A stretch of 64,000 nt of DNA from Planctomycetota bacterium. GTDB lineage: Bacteria > Planctomycetota > UBA8742 > UBA2392. Below the pieces are notes generated by a model. The model ran no database searches, had not been told where the DNA came from, and saw nothing but the letters and a program-made list of their open reading frames with translations. Positions 48,898-59,058 of the stretch are shown piece after piece (within the stretch, counting starts at the first letter, position 1; each line of letters opens with the position of its first letter). Where the stretch lies: contig JADZFR010000044.1 in the NCBI GenBank assembly GCA_020849795.1, forward strand, positions 120,230 through 184,229. Reading direction: 5' to 3'. The position numbers and the translations under genes are program-made.

Positions 48898-49778
48898 GGC
48901 CCCTCCGGTATGCTTCCGGGCGATGCGCCCAGGTCTTTAAGCGCCTGCGCCGCTTGTTCCTTGCTGGGCGTCTTGCCGTGCCACTTGTAGCCGTCGGCTT
49001 CCATGAACTTCACGCCCTTGCCCATGATCGTGTTGGCCACGATGGCCGTGGGCTTGCCCTTGGTCTGCTGCGCCTTGTTCATGGCGTCGAAAATCTGGCC
49101 GTAGTCGTGGCCGTCGATCACGATCGTCTCAAACCCGAATGCCCGCAGCTTGTCCGGAAACGGCTCCAGGCTCATCACGCTTTCCGTGGTGCCGTCGATC
49201 TGCGCGTCGTTGCGGTCCACGATGATGGTCAGGTTGTCCGCCTTGTGGTGGCTGGCAGCCATGAACGCTTCCCAGGGCAGGCCTTCCTGCAACTCACCGT
49301 CGCCGCACAGGGCCCACACGTGGGTGTCGCGGCCGCTCATGCGCTCGGCCAGCGCCATGCCCAGCGCGCCGCAGATGCCGTGGCCCAGGCTGCCGGTACT
49401 GAGCTCGACGCCCGGGGTCTTGTGCATCGCGGGGTGGCCCTGCAGGTGGCTGCCCACCTGGCGCAGCGTCTTGAACCACTCTTTGGGAAAGTAACCGCGC
49501 TCGCCCAGTGCGGCGTACAGGATCGGGCAGATGTGGCCATTGCTGAGAACGACGCGGTCGCGCTCAAGCCAGCCGGGATTCTTGGGGTCATGTCGCACGA
49601 ACCCACCGAAGTACAGGCAGGTAAAGATGTCAGCCATGCCAAGGCTGCCGCCGGGGTGGCCGCTGCCTGCGGGGGCCAGCATGTTGATGACTTCAATGCG
49701 CAGGTTGCGCGCGGTTTCGCGAAGTTCGGCTTCAAGTTCGGGTGTCAGTGCGGGCATGGTGCGCTCTTGTACTTGCAT
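48831..49778 (-). CDS. Transketolase, N-terminal (ThDP-binding) subunit
   Basis: A 315-residue N-terminal half of a split transketolase, transferring two-carbon units in the pentose phosphate pathway together with a separate C-terminal subunit (not in this window). Visible are GSGHPGGSLGMADI, STGSLGHGICGALGMALA, and the ThDP motif GDGELQEG...NLTIIVDRNDAQIDG. The family sequence ends near KDLGASP; the last about 25 residues overlap the next gene in another frame and look non-family. AAAGG supports the ATG at 49778; ATG 49757 is an alternative. Confidence 0.93.
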   Translation of the reverse strand: MQVQERTMPALTPELEAELRETARNLRIEVINMLAPAGSGHPGGSLGMADIFTCLYFGGFVRHDPKNPGWLERDRVVLSNGHICPILYAALGERGYFPKEWFKTLRQVGSHLQGHPAMHKTPGVELSTGSLGHGICGALGMALAERMSGRDTHVWALCGDGELQEGLPWEAFMAASHHKADNLTIIVDRNDAQIDGTTESVMSLEPFPDKLRAFGFETIVIDGHDYGQIFDAMNKAQQTKGKPTAIVANTIMGKGVKFMEADGYKWHGKTPSKEQAAQALKDLGASPGSIPEGPWAAATSAKKKWNVPSRPSRSA

Positions 49779-49883
49779 GGATCGCCTTTGTGGTAGGCGC
49801 GGGCGTTTCCGTCCGCACGCACCAAAGTATAGTGCGCCCCTTTCCGCAAGGGCCCGTTGTTGGACGATTGGGGATTGGTGTCA

Positions 49884-50798
49884 ATGGACGACGTAAGCGT
49901 ACTGTTGCAGGCCCTGCCCTATCTGCGCCGTTACCGCGACAAGGTGTTCGTCGTGAAAGTCGGCGGCGAGATTGCCAAGACGCCCGACGCGCTGGACCTG
50001 TTTGCCAAAGACGTCGCCATGCTGAACCAGCTTGGCATTCGCATCATCGTGATTCACGGCGGCGGGCCCCAGCTTGACGAAGTCAGCGGCAAGATGGGCG
50101 TAAAGCCGGAAAAAGTCGGCGGCCGCCGCATCACCGACGACGCGACGCTTGAGATGGCCAAGATGGTGTTCGCCGGCAGCATCAACACCGACATCCTGGC
50201 GGCGATTCGCAAGGCGGGCGTGCTGCCTGTGGGCCTGAGTGGCCTGGATGGCGAAGTGCTGACGGCGATGCGCCGTCCGCCCAAGGAAATGGTCGACCCC
50301 GAAACCGGCGAAAAGACGACCGTGGACTTCAAGAACGTCGGTGACATCCGGGATTGCAACCCGGCGCTGCTGCGCACACTGGTCGAGAACCGCTACATCC
50401 CCGTGCTGAGCCCGCTGGCCTGCGACGACGAAGGACACATCCTGAACATCAACGCCGACACCGTGGCGTGCACCGTCGCCGGCGAAATGCAAGCCGAGAA
50501 GCTGTTCATGCTCACGAACACCAACGGCGTGCTGCGCGACATGGCCGACCCCGAAAGCCGCTACGTCTACCTGACCGTCAGCCAGGCCGAAGCCCTGATT
50601 GAGAAACGTGAAGTGAAAGCCGGCATGGTGCCAAAGCTGCAGGGCGCAATCGTGGCTGTGCGCGGCGGCGTGAAGCGCGCGTACCTGATCAACGGGTTGA
50701 AGCCGCACTCGCTGCTGAAAGAAGTCTTCACCCGCAAAGGCGACGGCACGATGGTGCTCGATGACAGCGCGGAGAAGGACTACCTCGAGCGCGGGTAG
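49884..50798 (+). CDS. argB: Acetylglutamate kinase
   Basis: A 304-residue amino acid kinase phosphorylating N-acetylglutamate in arginine synthesis. Features are VVKVGGEIAKTPDAL near the N-terminus, HGGGPQLDEVSGKMG, GGRRITDDATLEMAKMV, the substrate/ATP region INADTVACTVAGEMQAEKLFMLTNTNGVL and GMVPKLQGAI. The ATG at 49884 has GGGGA upstream; an in-frame TTG at 49857 is less likely. No other arg genes are adjacent; two small genes follow closely. Confidence 0.95.
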   Translation: MDDVSVLLQALPYLRRYRDKVFVVKVGGEIAKTPDALDLFAKDVAMLNQLGIRIIVIHGGGPQLDEVSGKMGVKPEKVGGRRITDDATLEMAKMVFAGSINTDILAAIRKAGVLPVGLSGLDGEVLTAMRRPPKEMVDPETGEKTTVDFKNVGDIRDCNPALLRTLVENRYIPVLSPLACDDEGHILNINADTVACTVAGEMQAEKLFMLTNTNGVLRDMADPESRYVYLTVSQAEALIEKREVKAGMVPKLQGAIVAVRGGVKRAYLINGLKPHSLLKEVFTRKGDGTMVLDDSAEKDYLERG

Positions 50799-50809
50799 GA
50801 GAGGCTCGC

Positions 50810-51151
50810 ATGTATCAGCTCATCACGGCAAATGCGGGCAGCGATGAACCCGTCATCTTGGCGGGCATCGGCACCGTCCACACGGGTGAGTTTGGAGTGT
50901 TTGGAGAGCTGGAGCTGAAGCCTGAAGTCGTTCGTTTGGTAGTCGAGTGCCTGCAAGGCCCGGAAGAGGGTGTGGTCGAAAAGTCTGCTCCGCTCAAGCT
51001 GAATGAATCTGGCTTTGGAATGGCCTTACGATGGTTCTTCGTCGAGAGCTTGCGGTTACAGCCCGGAGTTTGGAAACTGTATCTCGATTGCAAGGGGCTC
51101 GATGTGACGCAGGGCCGCCCCCGAGTCATCGTGGTAAAGGATGAGCTGTGA
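50810..51151 (+). CDS. Small hypothetical protein coupled to a 48-residue basic peptide
   Basis: A 113-residue soluble protein (MYQLITANAGSDEP...), beta-rich, without known motifs. The phrase 'PGVWKLYLDCKG' is loosely like small planctomycete DUF6941-type proteins (weak). GGAG precedes the ATG, 11 bp after argB. Its stop overlaps the start of the next small gene (ATGA-like TGATG). Base use is less GC-rich than argB, hinting at separate origin. Confidence 0.6.
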   Translation: MYQLITANAGSDEPVILAGIGTVHTGEFGVFGELELKPEVVRLVVECLQGPEEGVVEKSAPLKLNESGFGMALRWFFVESLRLQPGVWKLYLDCKGLDVTQGRPRVIVVKDEL

Positions 51152-51297
51152 TGGCCAAGTCGAAGAAAGTCACAGCACGCAAGATCAGCGTTCGCATCGA
51201 CGCTGATGGCCGCACTACGATTGTTGGCGCCAAGAAACTCAAGAAGATGAAGCTGGTCGAAGTTCGACCGCCCAATCGTCGGCGCAAGTCTGCATAG
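51151..51297 (+). CDS. 48-residue basic peptide
   Basis: Starts MAKSKKVTARKISVRID and ends PPNRRRKSA; 16 Lys/Arg residues. The ATG at 51151 overlaps the preceding stop (TGATG), a common coupling arrangement. Stop TAG at 51295-51297 abuts the end of the convergent UbiA-family gene. It could bind nucleic acid or ribosomes, judging only from charge. Confidence 0.5.
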   Translation: MAKSKKVTARKISVRIDADGRTTIVGAKKLKKMKLVEVRPPNRRRKSA

Positions 51298-52293
51298 TCA
51301 AGTCGGGCTCACCCACGCCGACAGCACTTTGCCCACCGGGTAGCACGCGAGCGCCAGCAGACCCCATAGCGGCTGGTGCGGCACCAGCAGCAGCGCAAAA
51401 CCACACATCAGCAGGCACTCGCCGCGAATCCCCGCCCCCACCGTGCGCCCCAGGTTCCGCGGCGTGGGCTCGCGCCGCGCGACATCCAGCAGCCGCTGCA
51501 ACGTCACCAGCAGCCACGCCAGCACCGCCAGCGGCACGAACACGCCCAGCACCGGGCTGTGCGCGCTGCCCGGCTGACCCAGCACGTAGGCCGGAAACAC
51601 CAGCACCGCCGCATACAACAGCCAGGCCACGCTGCACAGCGCGGCTTTGCCGCCGCCGCTGTCCTCGAACAGGCTGACAATCGTGACCAGGCAGAAGTAC
51701 AGGAACACGCTGCCCGCAAACAGCCGCCACGTTTCCTGCTGCGCAATCAGCTCGATGCGGCCAAACGCGAACAGGGGCAGGCTGACGTGCAGGGCGCGGC
51801 ACAGGGCAATCACGACAACGCCCGCGGCGGCGCGCGCAAACGGCTGCGAAACACGCGCGCCCTGTATGCGCCCGATCGCCAGCCAGTTGTAAAGAAACAC
51901 CAGCACAATCAGCAGCGCCACCCAGCCGGCCACGCCGGCCAGCCAACCGCCGATCAGGCCGGCTGCAAACAGCGAGGCCATCACTACCCAAGCCTGCGAC
52001 CAGCTGATTTCGCCGGTGATGATCGGGCGCTGCTTTCGCAGCAGTGCGTCTTTGCGCGCGTGCATCACGTCGTTCAGCGCCATGCCGCCCAGGTAGACGC
52101 CAAGGCTGGCCAGAATCAGCCACGGCAGCCGGGCCGGAAATACGGTAAACGAAGCCCGGCTGCCCAGCGCGTAGGCCAGCGCCATGCCGCCAAACACATC
52201 CGCCAGCGCCGATGGCAGCGCGGAAACACGAACGAGCTTGGCAACAGAAAGCAGTTTCACGCCGACTTTCAAGTTCAGGGCTGGCCCGGTCAC
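51298..52293 (-). CDS. UbiA-family prenyltransferase-like membrane protein
   Basis: A 331-residue integral membrane protein with about nine helices. Helix 2-3 carries GGMALNDVMHARKDALLRKQRPIITGEIS, the UbiA signature region, but the first Asp-rich motif reads NDxxHxxxD instead of NDxxDxxxD. The later Asp-rich motif is not evident, and the end (RNLGRTVGAGIRGECLLM) recalls EboC-like members. It may transfer a prenyl chain or may have another role. The start is GTG at 52293. It ends flush with the convergent small-gene pair. Confidence 0.8.
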   Translation of the reverse strand: MTGPALNLKVGVKLLSVAKLVRVSALPSALADVFGGMALAYALGSRASFTVFPARLPWLILASLGVYLGGMALNDVMHARKDALLRKQRPIITGEISWSQAWVVMASLFAAGLIGGWLAGVAGWVALLIVLVFLYNWLAIGRIQGARVSQPFARAAAGVVVIALCRALHVSLPLFAFGRIELIAQQETWRLFAGSVFLYFCLVTIVSLFEDSGGGKAALCSVAWLLYAAVLVFPAYVLGQPGSAHSPVLGVFVPLAVLAWLLVTLQRLLDVARREPTPRNLGRTVGAGIRGECLLMCGFALLLVPHQPLWGLLALACYPVGKVLSAWVSPT

Positions 52294-52383
52294 GCACAGT
52301 GGCCACTGAGTTCACATGGCAATGCTAAGAAATTGTCTGCATCGCAGTCCAATGCAGAGAACAGCAAAGCGATGAAACCATAT

Positions 52384-52419
52384 GTGAACATCGGTGCACA
52401 TGTTTATGGATATTCACGG
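52384..52419 (+). repeat. 36-bp direct repeat, left copy
   Basis: Matches 52675-52710 at 32 of 36 positions in the same orientation. Each copy is also an imperfect palindrome centred on ACATGT with ends GTGAA/TTCAC. They bracket the composite palindromic element. Confidence 0.85.
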
Positions 52420-52674
52420 AGTGCGATGCGATTGCGAGAGCCGGTCTTTGCCGTAGGCCCCAGCGGGGCCGCGGAACTTAGCCCACGGCTTCAGCCGTGG
52501 GAGTTGATTGCAAGAGGAGAAGCGCCCTGTAGGGGCGCGGGAAGACACGCTCCTGCGCCCCTACGGGGCGCTGTCCAATTTCGCCCGAGGTTCCCATGGC
52601 TGAAGCCATGGGCTACCTTCCGCAGCCGCTACGCGGCTAACCACCCGACTTCCTCGCTAGTCGCACCGCACTAG
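52420..52674. mobile_element. MITE/REP-like composite palindromic element
   Basis: About 255 bp with near-terminal inverted ends (AGTGCGATGCGATT.GCGAG at 52420-52438; CTCGCTAGTCGCACCGCACT at 52653-52672) and six nested hairpins: 52456-52470, 52482-52501, 52522-52538, 52555-52571, 52593-52612, 52624-52638. The left three hairpins are mirrored by the right three, so the whole is one large imperfect inverted repeat centred near 52546. No gene is inside. It looks like a non-autonomous element of the kind spread by Tn3/IS-like or REP-associated tyrosine transposases; the enzyme is not in this window. Confidence 0.7.
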
Positions 52675-52710
52675 GTGAACATAGGTGCACATGTTCATGG
52701 ATCTTCACCG
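52675..52710 (+). repeat. 36-bp direct repeat, right copy
   Basis: Second copy of the 52384-52419 sequence, differing at four positions. Together with the left copy it flanks the palindromic element. Confidence 0.85.
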
Positions 52711-52753
52711 ATGGTTGCTGTTGCCGTCAAACTCAAGCGACGAGTAGCAACCT

Positions 52754-54211
52754 CTACCCGCGGCCGCCGGTGGTTCGGCGCCTGCGTGGGCGGGCGGCTT
52801 CGATCGGGCCGGTCTTGCTGCGGCCGCCCAGTTCCAGCACCGGGACAACTCCGCCGCCGCGGCGCACGTTCACTACCGGGTCGGCGCTGACGCGACCGAT
52901 GCACCCGGCGTACTCGCCGCGCACGGCAAACGCGCCCAGCGTCAGGTATTTCTTCTGCTCGACAACCTCGGCACCTTCCGTCAGCAACGTGACGTGCTCG
53001 CAGGCGTTCACGTACTCCTGCACCACGCCCTGGTTGTTCACGGCTTCGTCCAGGCGCTTGAGCCACTCCTGCTTGTCGCAGAACGGGCCCAGCACTACGT
53101 CTTCGCCGCCGTGGCCGCCGCCGGGCTTGAGCACAAACTTCTCGGGACGCGTCGCCACATACGAAAGCAGGTCGATCTCGCGACCCATGTAATCGGTGCT
53201 GCGCTCTTGCAGCATGCGCGTCCAGGGCATCAGGCGCAGCTTGGCCTGGTTTTCTGCCGCGGTGAAAAACCGGTCAAAGGCGTTGCTGGTCAAGATCTCG
53301 AGCACGTTCTTGTTGCCCGCCAGCTTTGACCGCAGCGGGTTCACGCACACCACGTCGCCGTGCCGAAGGGCCCGCAAGAACGGCGCCACCAGCACGCGAC
53401 GGCGCGCAAGCTCGGGTACCAGTGCCCGGCGCATCACCAGGTGATAGCGCGTGTCGCCGTGGTACAAGCCGCGATCCTCAGGCTTGAACTCAAACTCGCG
53501 CGGGTCAATGCAGTTGGCGACATAGCCGCGCTGGCGCAGGCCCTGGGCCAGCAGTTCCTGCTCGGGCAGTGTCGAGGTGCCGTCAAAGTCGACAATCGCG
53601 ATGTTGGGCTTGTCCTGGGTTGCCTTGGCGTGTTCTGAGTACGCCGCCAGCAGCGCGTCGGCGTACAGGTCGGCCGTGGGCGCGCTCGGGAACAGGCTGT
53701 GCATGCCGGCTTCGCGCGCACATTCCTGCGTCTGGAAGCTGGTGTCGAGAATATTGCTGAACACCGCGCCCGCCGGCGAGTCCACGTTGAACTCAAGAAA
53801 GCGCGGGCCGCCATGCGTCGGGATGTAGTCGTAGCGCGCAAACTCAATGGCAAGGCGCGAGGGCGCATCATTCAGCGCCAGCTCTTCAATGTTCGGCGAG
53901 ACTCCCAGCTGCTCCATAAACGCCACGCTGTTCAGCGCCAGGCCCACCACCTGCTCAAGCAGGTTGCTGATCGTGCGCACGTCGCGTGTCAGTTCGCGCA
54001 CGTCGTTGCCGGTCAGCAGCCATGGCGCCTGCATCGCGCGCAGGCTCTTGCCATCCATGCGAAAGCCGCGGTCGCGCAAGGCAACCGTGAGCGCCGCGTC
54101 GGCTTCGCGCGCACGCACCGGCGAGCGCCTGATTGCGGCGCGAAACTCGTTCAACATGTCCGCCGCGACGTCAATCTTGCGCGTCGGCTTGGCTGAGCCA
54201 TCAATGGACAT
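52754..54211 (-). CDS. Circularly permuted ATP-grasp-like protein
   Basis: A 485-residue cytoplasmic protein. The core resembles circularly permuted ATP-grasp proteins (glutathionylspermidine-synthase-like): 'RFLEFNVDSPAGAVFSN', 'NIAIVDFDGTSTLPEQ', 'VCVNPLRSKLAGNKNVLEIL', and the nucleotide-binding loop EKFVLKPGGGHGGEDVVLG followed by VVQEYV and an acidic/Glu-containing strand. Such enzymes join a carboxylate to an amine using ATP; substrate unknown. The C-terminus is Arg/Gly-rich. No ribosome site before the ATG at 54211, so the exact start is uncertain. Confidence 0.8.
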   Translation of the reverse strand: MSIDGSAKPTRKIDVAADMLNEFRAAIRRSPVRAREADAALTVALRDRGFRMDGKSLRAMQAPWLLTGNDVRELTRDVRTISNLLEQVVGLALNSVAFMEQLGVSPNIEELALNDAPSRLAIEFARYDYIPTHGGPRFLEFNVDSPAGAVFSNILDTSFQTQECAREAGMHSLFPSAPTADLYADALLAAYSEHAKATQDKPNIAIVDFDGTSTLPEQELLAQGLRQRGYVANCIDPREFEFKPEDRGLYHGDTRYHLVMRRALVPELARRRVLVAPFLRALRHGDVVCVNPLRSKLAGNKNVLEILTSNAFDRFFTAAENQAKLRLMPWTRMLQERSTDYMGREIDLLSYVATRPEKFVLKPGGGHGGEDVVLGPFCDKQEWLKRLDEAVNNQGVVQEYVNACEHVTLLTEGAEVVEQKKYLTLGAFAVRGEYAGCIGRVSADPVVNVRRGGGVVPVLELGGRSKTGPIEAARPRRRRTTGGRG

Positions 54212-54349
54212 GAATGGACTTTACGCTGCCTGTGCCCTAGGGCAAGCTGACATATGTGCAGTTGGTGCCAAATGGGCCGGTATTTGCGTCGGCAAGTCGG
54301 CTTGGCAGTCGTTTCATGTTTATTGCAACCTTCGCCGGAGACTGAACAT

Positions 54350-56011
<1,662 letters not shown>

Positions 56012-56302
56012 CTAGTCCGGCACGATCCGGATCACCACGTCGCCCGTCGGGATACATTGGCAGGCAAGGCGCACATTTTCGCCCTGGCGCTTGATGCGCG
56101 ACAGGATTTTCGTTTCGCATTCAGTCCTGGCGTTGATGTTCTCCATGCCCTCGAGCACCTCGATGTTGCAGGTGCCGCACGAGCAGTTGCCGCCGCAGAC
56201 ACTGGTGATATTCACGCGATTGTCGAACAGCACGAACAGGATCGGGTCGCCCGGCGTGGCGTACACCTCGACATCTTTGTCAGCGACCAGTATGCGCGCC
56301 AT
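56012..56302 (-). CDS. 2Fe-2S ferredoxin (plant/adrenodoxin-like fold)
   Basis: A 96-residue electron carrier. Cluster ligands are in SVCGGNCSCGTC (C-x5-C-x2-C arrangement) and the later Cys in LACQCIP. The ATG at 56302 gives a normal ferredoxin length; a longer frame up to 56509 overlaps the upstream PA14 gene and is not family-like. An upstream GTG is a possible alternative. It lies 53 bp after the PA14/IPT gene. It could be the partner of the FprA-type reductase at 6.5-7.8 kb (inference). Confidence 0.9.
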   Translation of the reverse strand: MARILVADKDVEVYATPGDPILFVLFDNRVNITSVCGGNCSCGTCNIEVLEGMENINARTECETKILSRIKRQGENVRLACQCIPTGDVVIRIVPD

Positions 56303-56355
56303 CGGCGTATTGAACACAAACCGGCGCCCGCTGCGCAAGCGACTGCCACTAACTG

Positions 56356-59004
56356 TCACGAGCCGTCGGTGCGCCGGCCCGTGGCCTGCTTGGGCGGCAG
56401 TGGCGGGTGGGTCTCGAGTGTAAACGCGCGTGCGGGTATCACCTGCCGCGGGATGAACTCGGCCAGGTTCTCGCCCGCGCCGGCGGTCGCGCGCCATTGC
56501 AACACGCACACCTCGTGCTGGTTGTTCTCAAAATACTGCATGCGAAACGGGTAGACCCCCGGCAGCAGGTGAATCGCCGCGCTGCAGTTTTCAGCCGGCG
56601 CCTGCGGCTTGTTTGCGTCGATCACCAGGTTGCCGTCGATCCAAAGGCGCATGCCGTCGTCGGTGCGGCCGGTAAAGGTGTAGTCGCCTGCGGTTTCGAT
56701 GATCAAGCCGCCGTACCACTCGACGACAAAGGTCTCGGCTGGAAAGGGCAGGTCGAAGTCGGCGGGCGATTCAAAGTTCACGCGCCGGTCTTTGCGCAGC
56801 GCGAAACAGTCCAGCGCGGCAAGGTCGGGCACAGCCGACAAACCGCCCGGCTGCGGAAAGTCGTAATAGAAGCCGATCAAGCCACGGTTGGCGATGTCGA
56901 TGAGGAAGGGTTCACTGGTGCTGGCGCCCTGGGTTGCCGTCAAGCGCCCGTCGCCCACGCCGGGCGGGACGGTCATGGCGCAGGTGACGTGCCACCCGCC
57001 AACAACGTCTTTGGATTCAAGAAATTCGGCGGGCATGGACTGACCATCCAGTGCAAACGTCACGGGCGAAAGCAGCTGAGATGCTGAAAGCCGCACGGTG
57101 ACGTTCATCGTCTCGCCCACAGCGACCGATGGGCGCGATGGCGGCGGCATCACCGCCGCAGGCTTCCATGGATCGGGCGTGGCGTTCGCGACTGCCCATA
57201 CAATCGGAGGAGTCTTGGGCTGCTGCGGCGGGAACAGGAGGTTCGCAGGCAGCGTACGCTTCACGATGACTGGTGTTTCGTTGCCTTCCACGTTGATCGT
57301 GCCGGCCTTGACGCGCAGCGTGATGCTCAACTCCGGCGGCTGGTCGGCCTCGCCCAGCATCTCAATCACCAGCGGCAGATACCGGTCGCCCGAGTCAAAT
57401 TCCCAATGGAACTGCTGGGTCTCGTCACTTGAGCGCTGCTCACCGTTCAATGTCACGCGCAGCGGCTGCCCGGTCGAGAAAGTGACCGCCAGCCACTCAC
57501 TTGCCGGCAATCCAATCTGGCCAATCCATCGGCAACAGCACCTCGAAAAGCCGTGGGGCTGCTGGTCGACAAGACCGGATGTGAAGGACGGCGGGCTTTC
57601 ATGACGTGCAACGTCGGGCACCGCGCTGGAGGCATCAATGTATGCCGCGCTTTGCAGCTCTGACTGGTCATACCACTCGGCCAGCAACCCGAACTGGGTA
57701 GTCACCTTGAAAGGCATGCTGTTACTCGGGATCCCGCCGGTCAGGTCAAAGCCGCTGATGTCGTAGCCCCAGATGTCGTAACGCACGATGATATCGCCGG
57801 TGCGGGCACCGATCGGCACCTTGACCCGAATCTCCGTGTCGCTTTCCGAGATGATCGGCGCCAGCTGGCCGGCAAAGGTCACGACGCGCCCCTCGGTGTA
57901 GCGGCTCTCACCGTTTGGCCACTGGTCGCGGAAGTTCTTGCCGTAGATCGTGATCTCGTCTCCGATTTCGCCGGCGTTTTTGCTCAGGCTGGTGATGATC
58001 GGCGCGTGGTCGCTCCAGAATTTCTCGGGCAGCAGCAGCATCTCGGGCGGCACCGGCACCGGCTTGCTTTCGCCTTGCGGCACCCACATGAAATTCGCCG
58101 CGGCTTTGCGCCAGTCCTGCACGCCGTTGTTGTACTGCGCGAACTCGATGCGCAGCGGATACGCGCCCGGCTGCAATGTCAGCACCGTGCTGACTTCGAC
58201 GTAGCGCACCATGCCGTCCTGCAGCAGCACCGTTTGGCCCGCCAGCTCGACGCGGCCGCCGTTGTCGGCACCCCAGAACAGCCAGTAGTCGGCGGCTTGC
58301 TCAATCACCAGAAAGCCGGTCCAGACCGCGGCGAAGCTCTCGCCCACGGGCACGCCGGCGAAACTTTCGGCGTCGGGAAACGACAACTGCCGGTCGATTC
58401 GCGTGTAGCTTGGCGTCTCCGGCATGCTCTCCGGCAACTTGCCCTGAGGCAGGTCAAAATACTGCGCGTACAAGCCGCGGCGGTCCTGCTTGAGCTGATC
58501 GGTAACTTCGGCCGGCGCCTTTACGCCCGCGGCCTTGACCATGCGCCGTGCCGGCGGACGTGTGTTGCCCAGGTTCTGGCCGGCGGGCCGTTCGTGGCCG
58601 CGAATAAACGGTCGTTGTGGCGTTTCGGGCGCCGTTTCTGCGGACGTTTCTTGCGGCTGCGTGTCCGGCTTCTCTTGCCGGTCCTGTGGGGTCGGCGGCG
58701 ACTGCGCGTCGCGTATTACGTCGCCAGTTTGTCCGCGCTGCCCGTCAGGATCGGGCGGGGATGAATCTTTCACCGGTGGCGGTTTGACTTGCCCAGCCGG
58801 GTCGTCGGCGTGCGTGCGAGAACTTGCGTGTTCGTGAGCCTCGTGGTCTGGCGACTGATCCGGTGCCAAGTCGTCTGGCGCCCGGGCGCAGGCGCCGGTC
58901 GGGTTGCCTTGCAATGCGGGTTCTGCGGGCGCCAGCGCGTACCACGCCAGCGCCAGCGACGCCATGAGCAACACGACCAGCAGTGCCAGCCACCGAATGC
59001 GCAT
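56356..59004 (-). CDS. Secreted PA14/IPT domain protein
   Basis: An 882-residue protein: N-terminal hydrophobic anchor (about 4-22), a low-complexity Pro/Gln/Glu region to about 160, a PA14-like domain (LYAQYFDLPQG...), an IPT/TIG domain (APIITSLSKNAGEIGDEITIYGKNF), a second beta-rich module with a peculiar CCC cluster (FSRCCCRW), a further Ig-like part, and a C-terminal PA14-like domain (GLIGFYYDFPQPGG ... GRTDDGMRLWIDGNLVID). PA14 modules bind carbohydrate. Probably a surface polysaccharide-binding protein. Part of a minus-strand run with the SRPBCC gene upstream. Confidence 0.85.
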   Translation of the reverse strand: MRIRWLALLVVLLMASLALAWYALAPAEPALQGNPTGACARAPDDLAPDQSPDHEAHEHASSRTHADDPAGQVKPPPVKDSSPPDPDGQRGQTGDVIRDAQSPPTPQDRQEKPDTQPQETSAETAPETPQRPFIRGHERPAGQNLGNTRPPARRMVKAAGVKAPAEVTDQLKQDRRGLYAQYFDLPQGKLPESMPETPSYTRIDRQLSFPDAESFAGVPVGESFAAVWTGFLVIEQAADYWLFWGADNGGRVELAGQTVLLQDGMVRYVEVSTVLTLQPGAYPLRIEFAQYNNGVQDWRKAAANFMWVPQGESKPVPVPPEMLLLPEKFWSDHAPIITSLSKNAGEIGDEITIYGKNFRDQWPNGESRYTEGRVVTFAGQLAPIISESDTEIRVKVPIGARTGDIIVRYDIWGYDISGFDLTGGIPSNSMPFKVTTQFGLLAEWYDQSELQSAAYIDASSAVPDVARHESPPSFTSGLVDQQPHGFSRCCCRWIGQIGLPASEWLAVTFSTGQPLRVTLNGEQRSSDETQQFHWEFDSGDRYLPLVIEMLGEADQPPELSITLRVKAGTINVEGNETPVIVKRTLPANLLFPPQQPKTPPIVWAVANATPDPWKPAAVMPPPSRPSVAVGETMNVTVRLSASQLLSPVTFALDGQSMPAEFLESKDVVGGWHVTCAMTVPPGVGDGRLTATQGASTSEPFLIDIANRGLIGFYYDFPQPGGLSAVPDLAALDCFALRKDRRVNFESPADFDLPFPAETFVVEWYGGLIIETAGDYTFTGRTDDGMRLWIDGNLVIDANKPQAPAENCSAAIHLLPGVYPFRMQYFENNQHEVCVLQWRATAGAGENLAEFIPRQVIPARAFTLETHPPLPPKQATGRRTDGS

Positions 59005-59058
59005 GGCTGCATTCTAGCGGCGTGTTCGCGCGGGCGTGAGCGTGCAGTTCGCCGTCGG

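Noticed and set aside
51239..52315. 358-codon alternative frame on the minus strand
   Set aside because: Same strand but other frame than the UbiA-like gene, which has the membrane and signature pattern.
52384..52710. CRISPR array
   Set aside because: Only two copies of the direct repeat, 255 bp apart, with palindromic filling; no regular spacers or cas genes.
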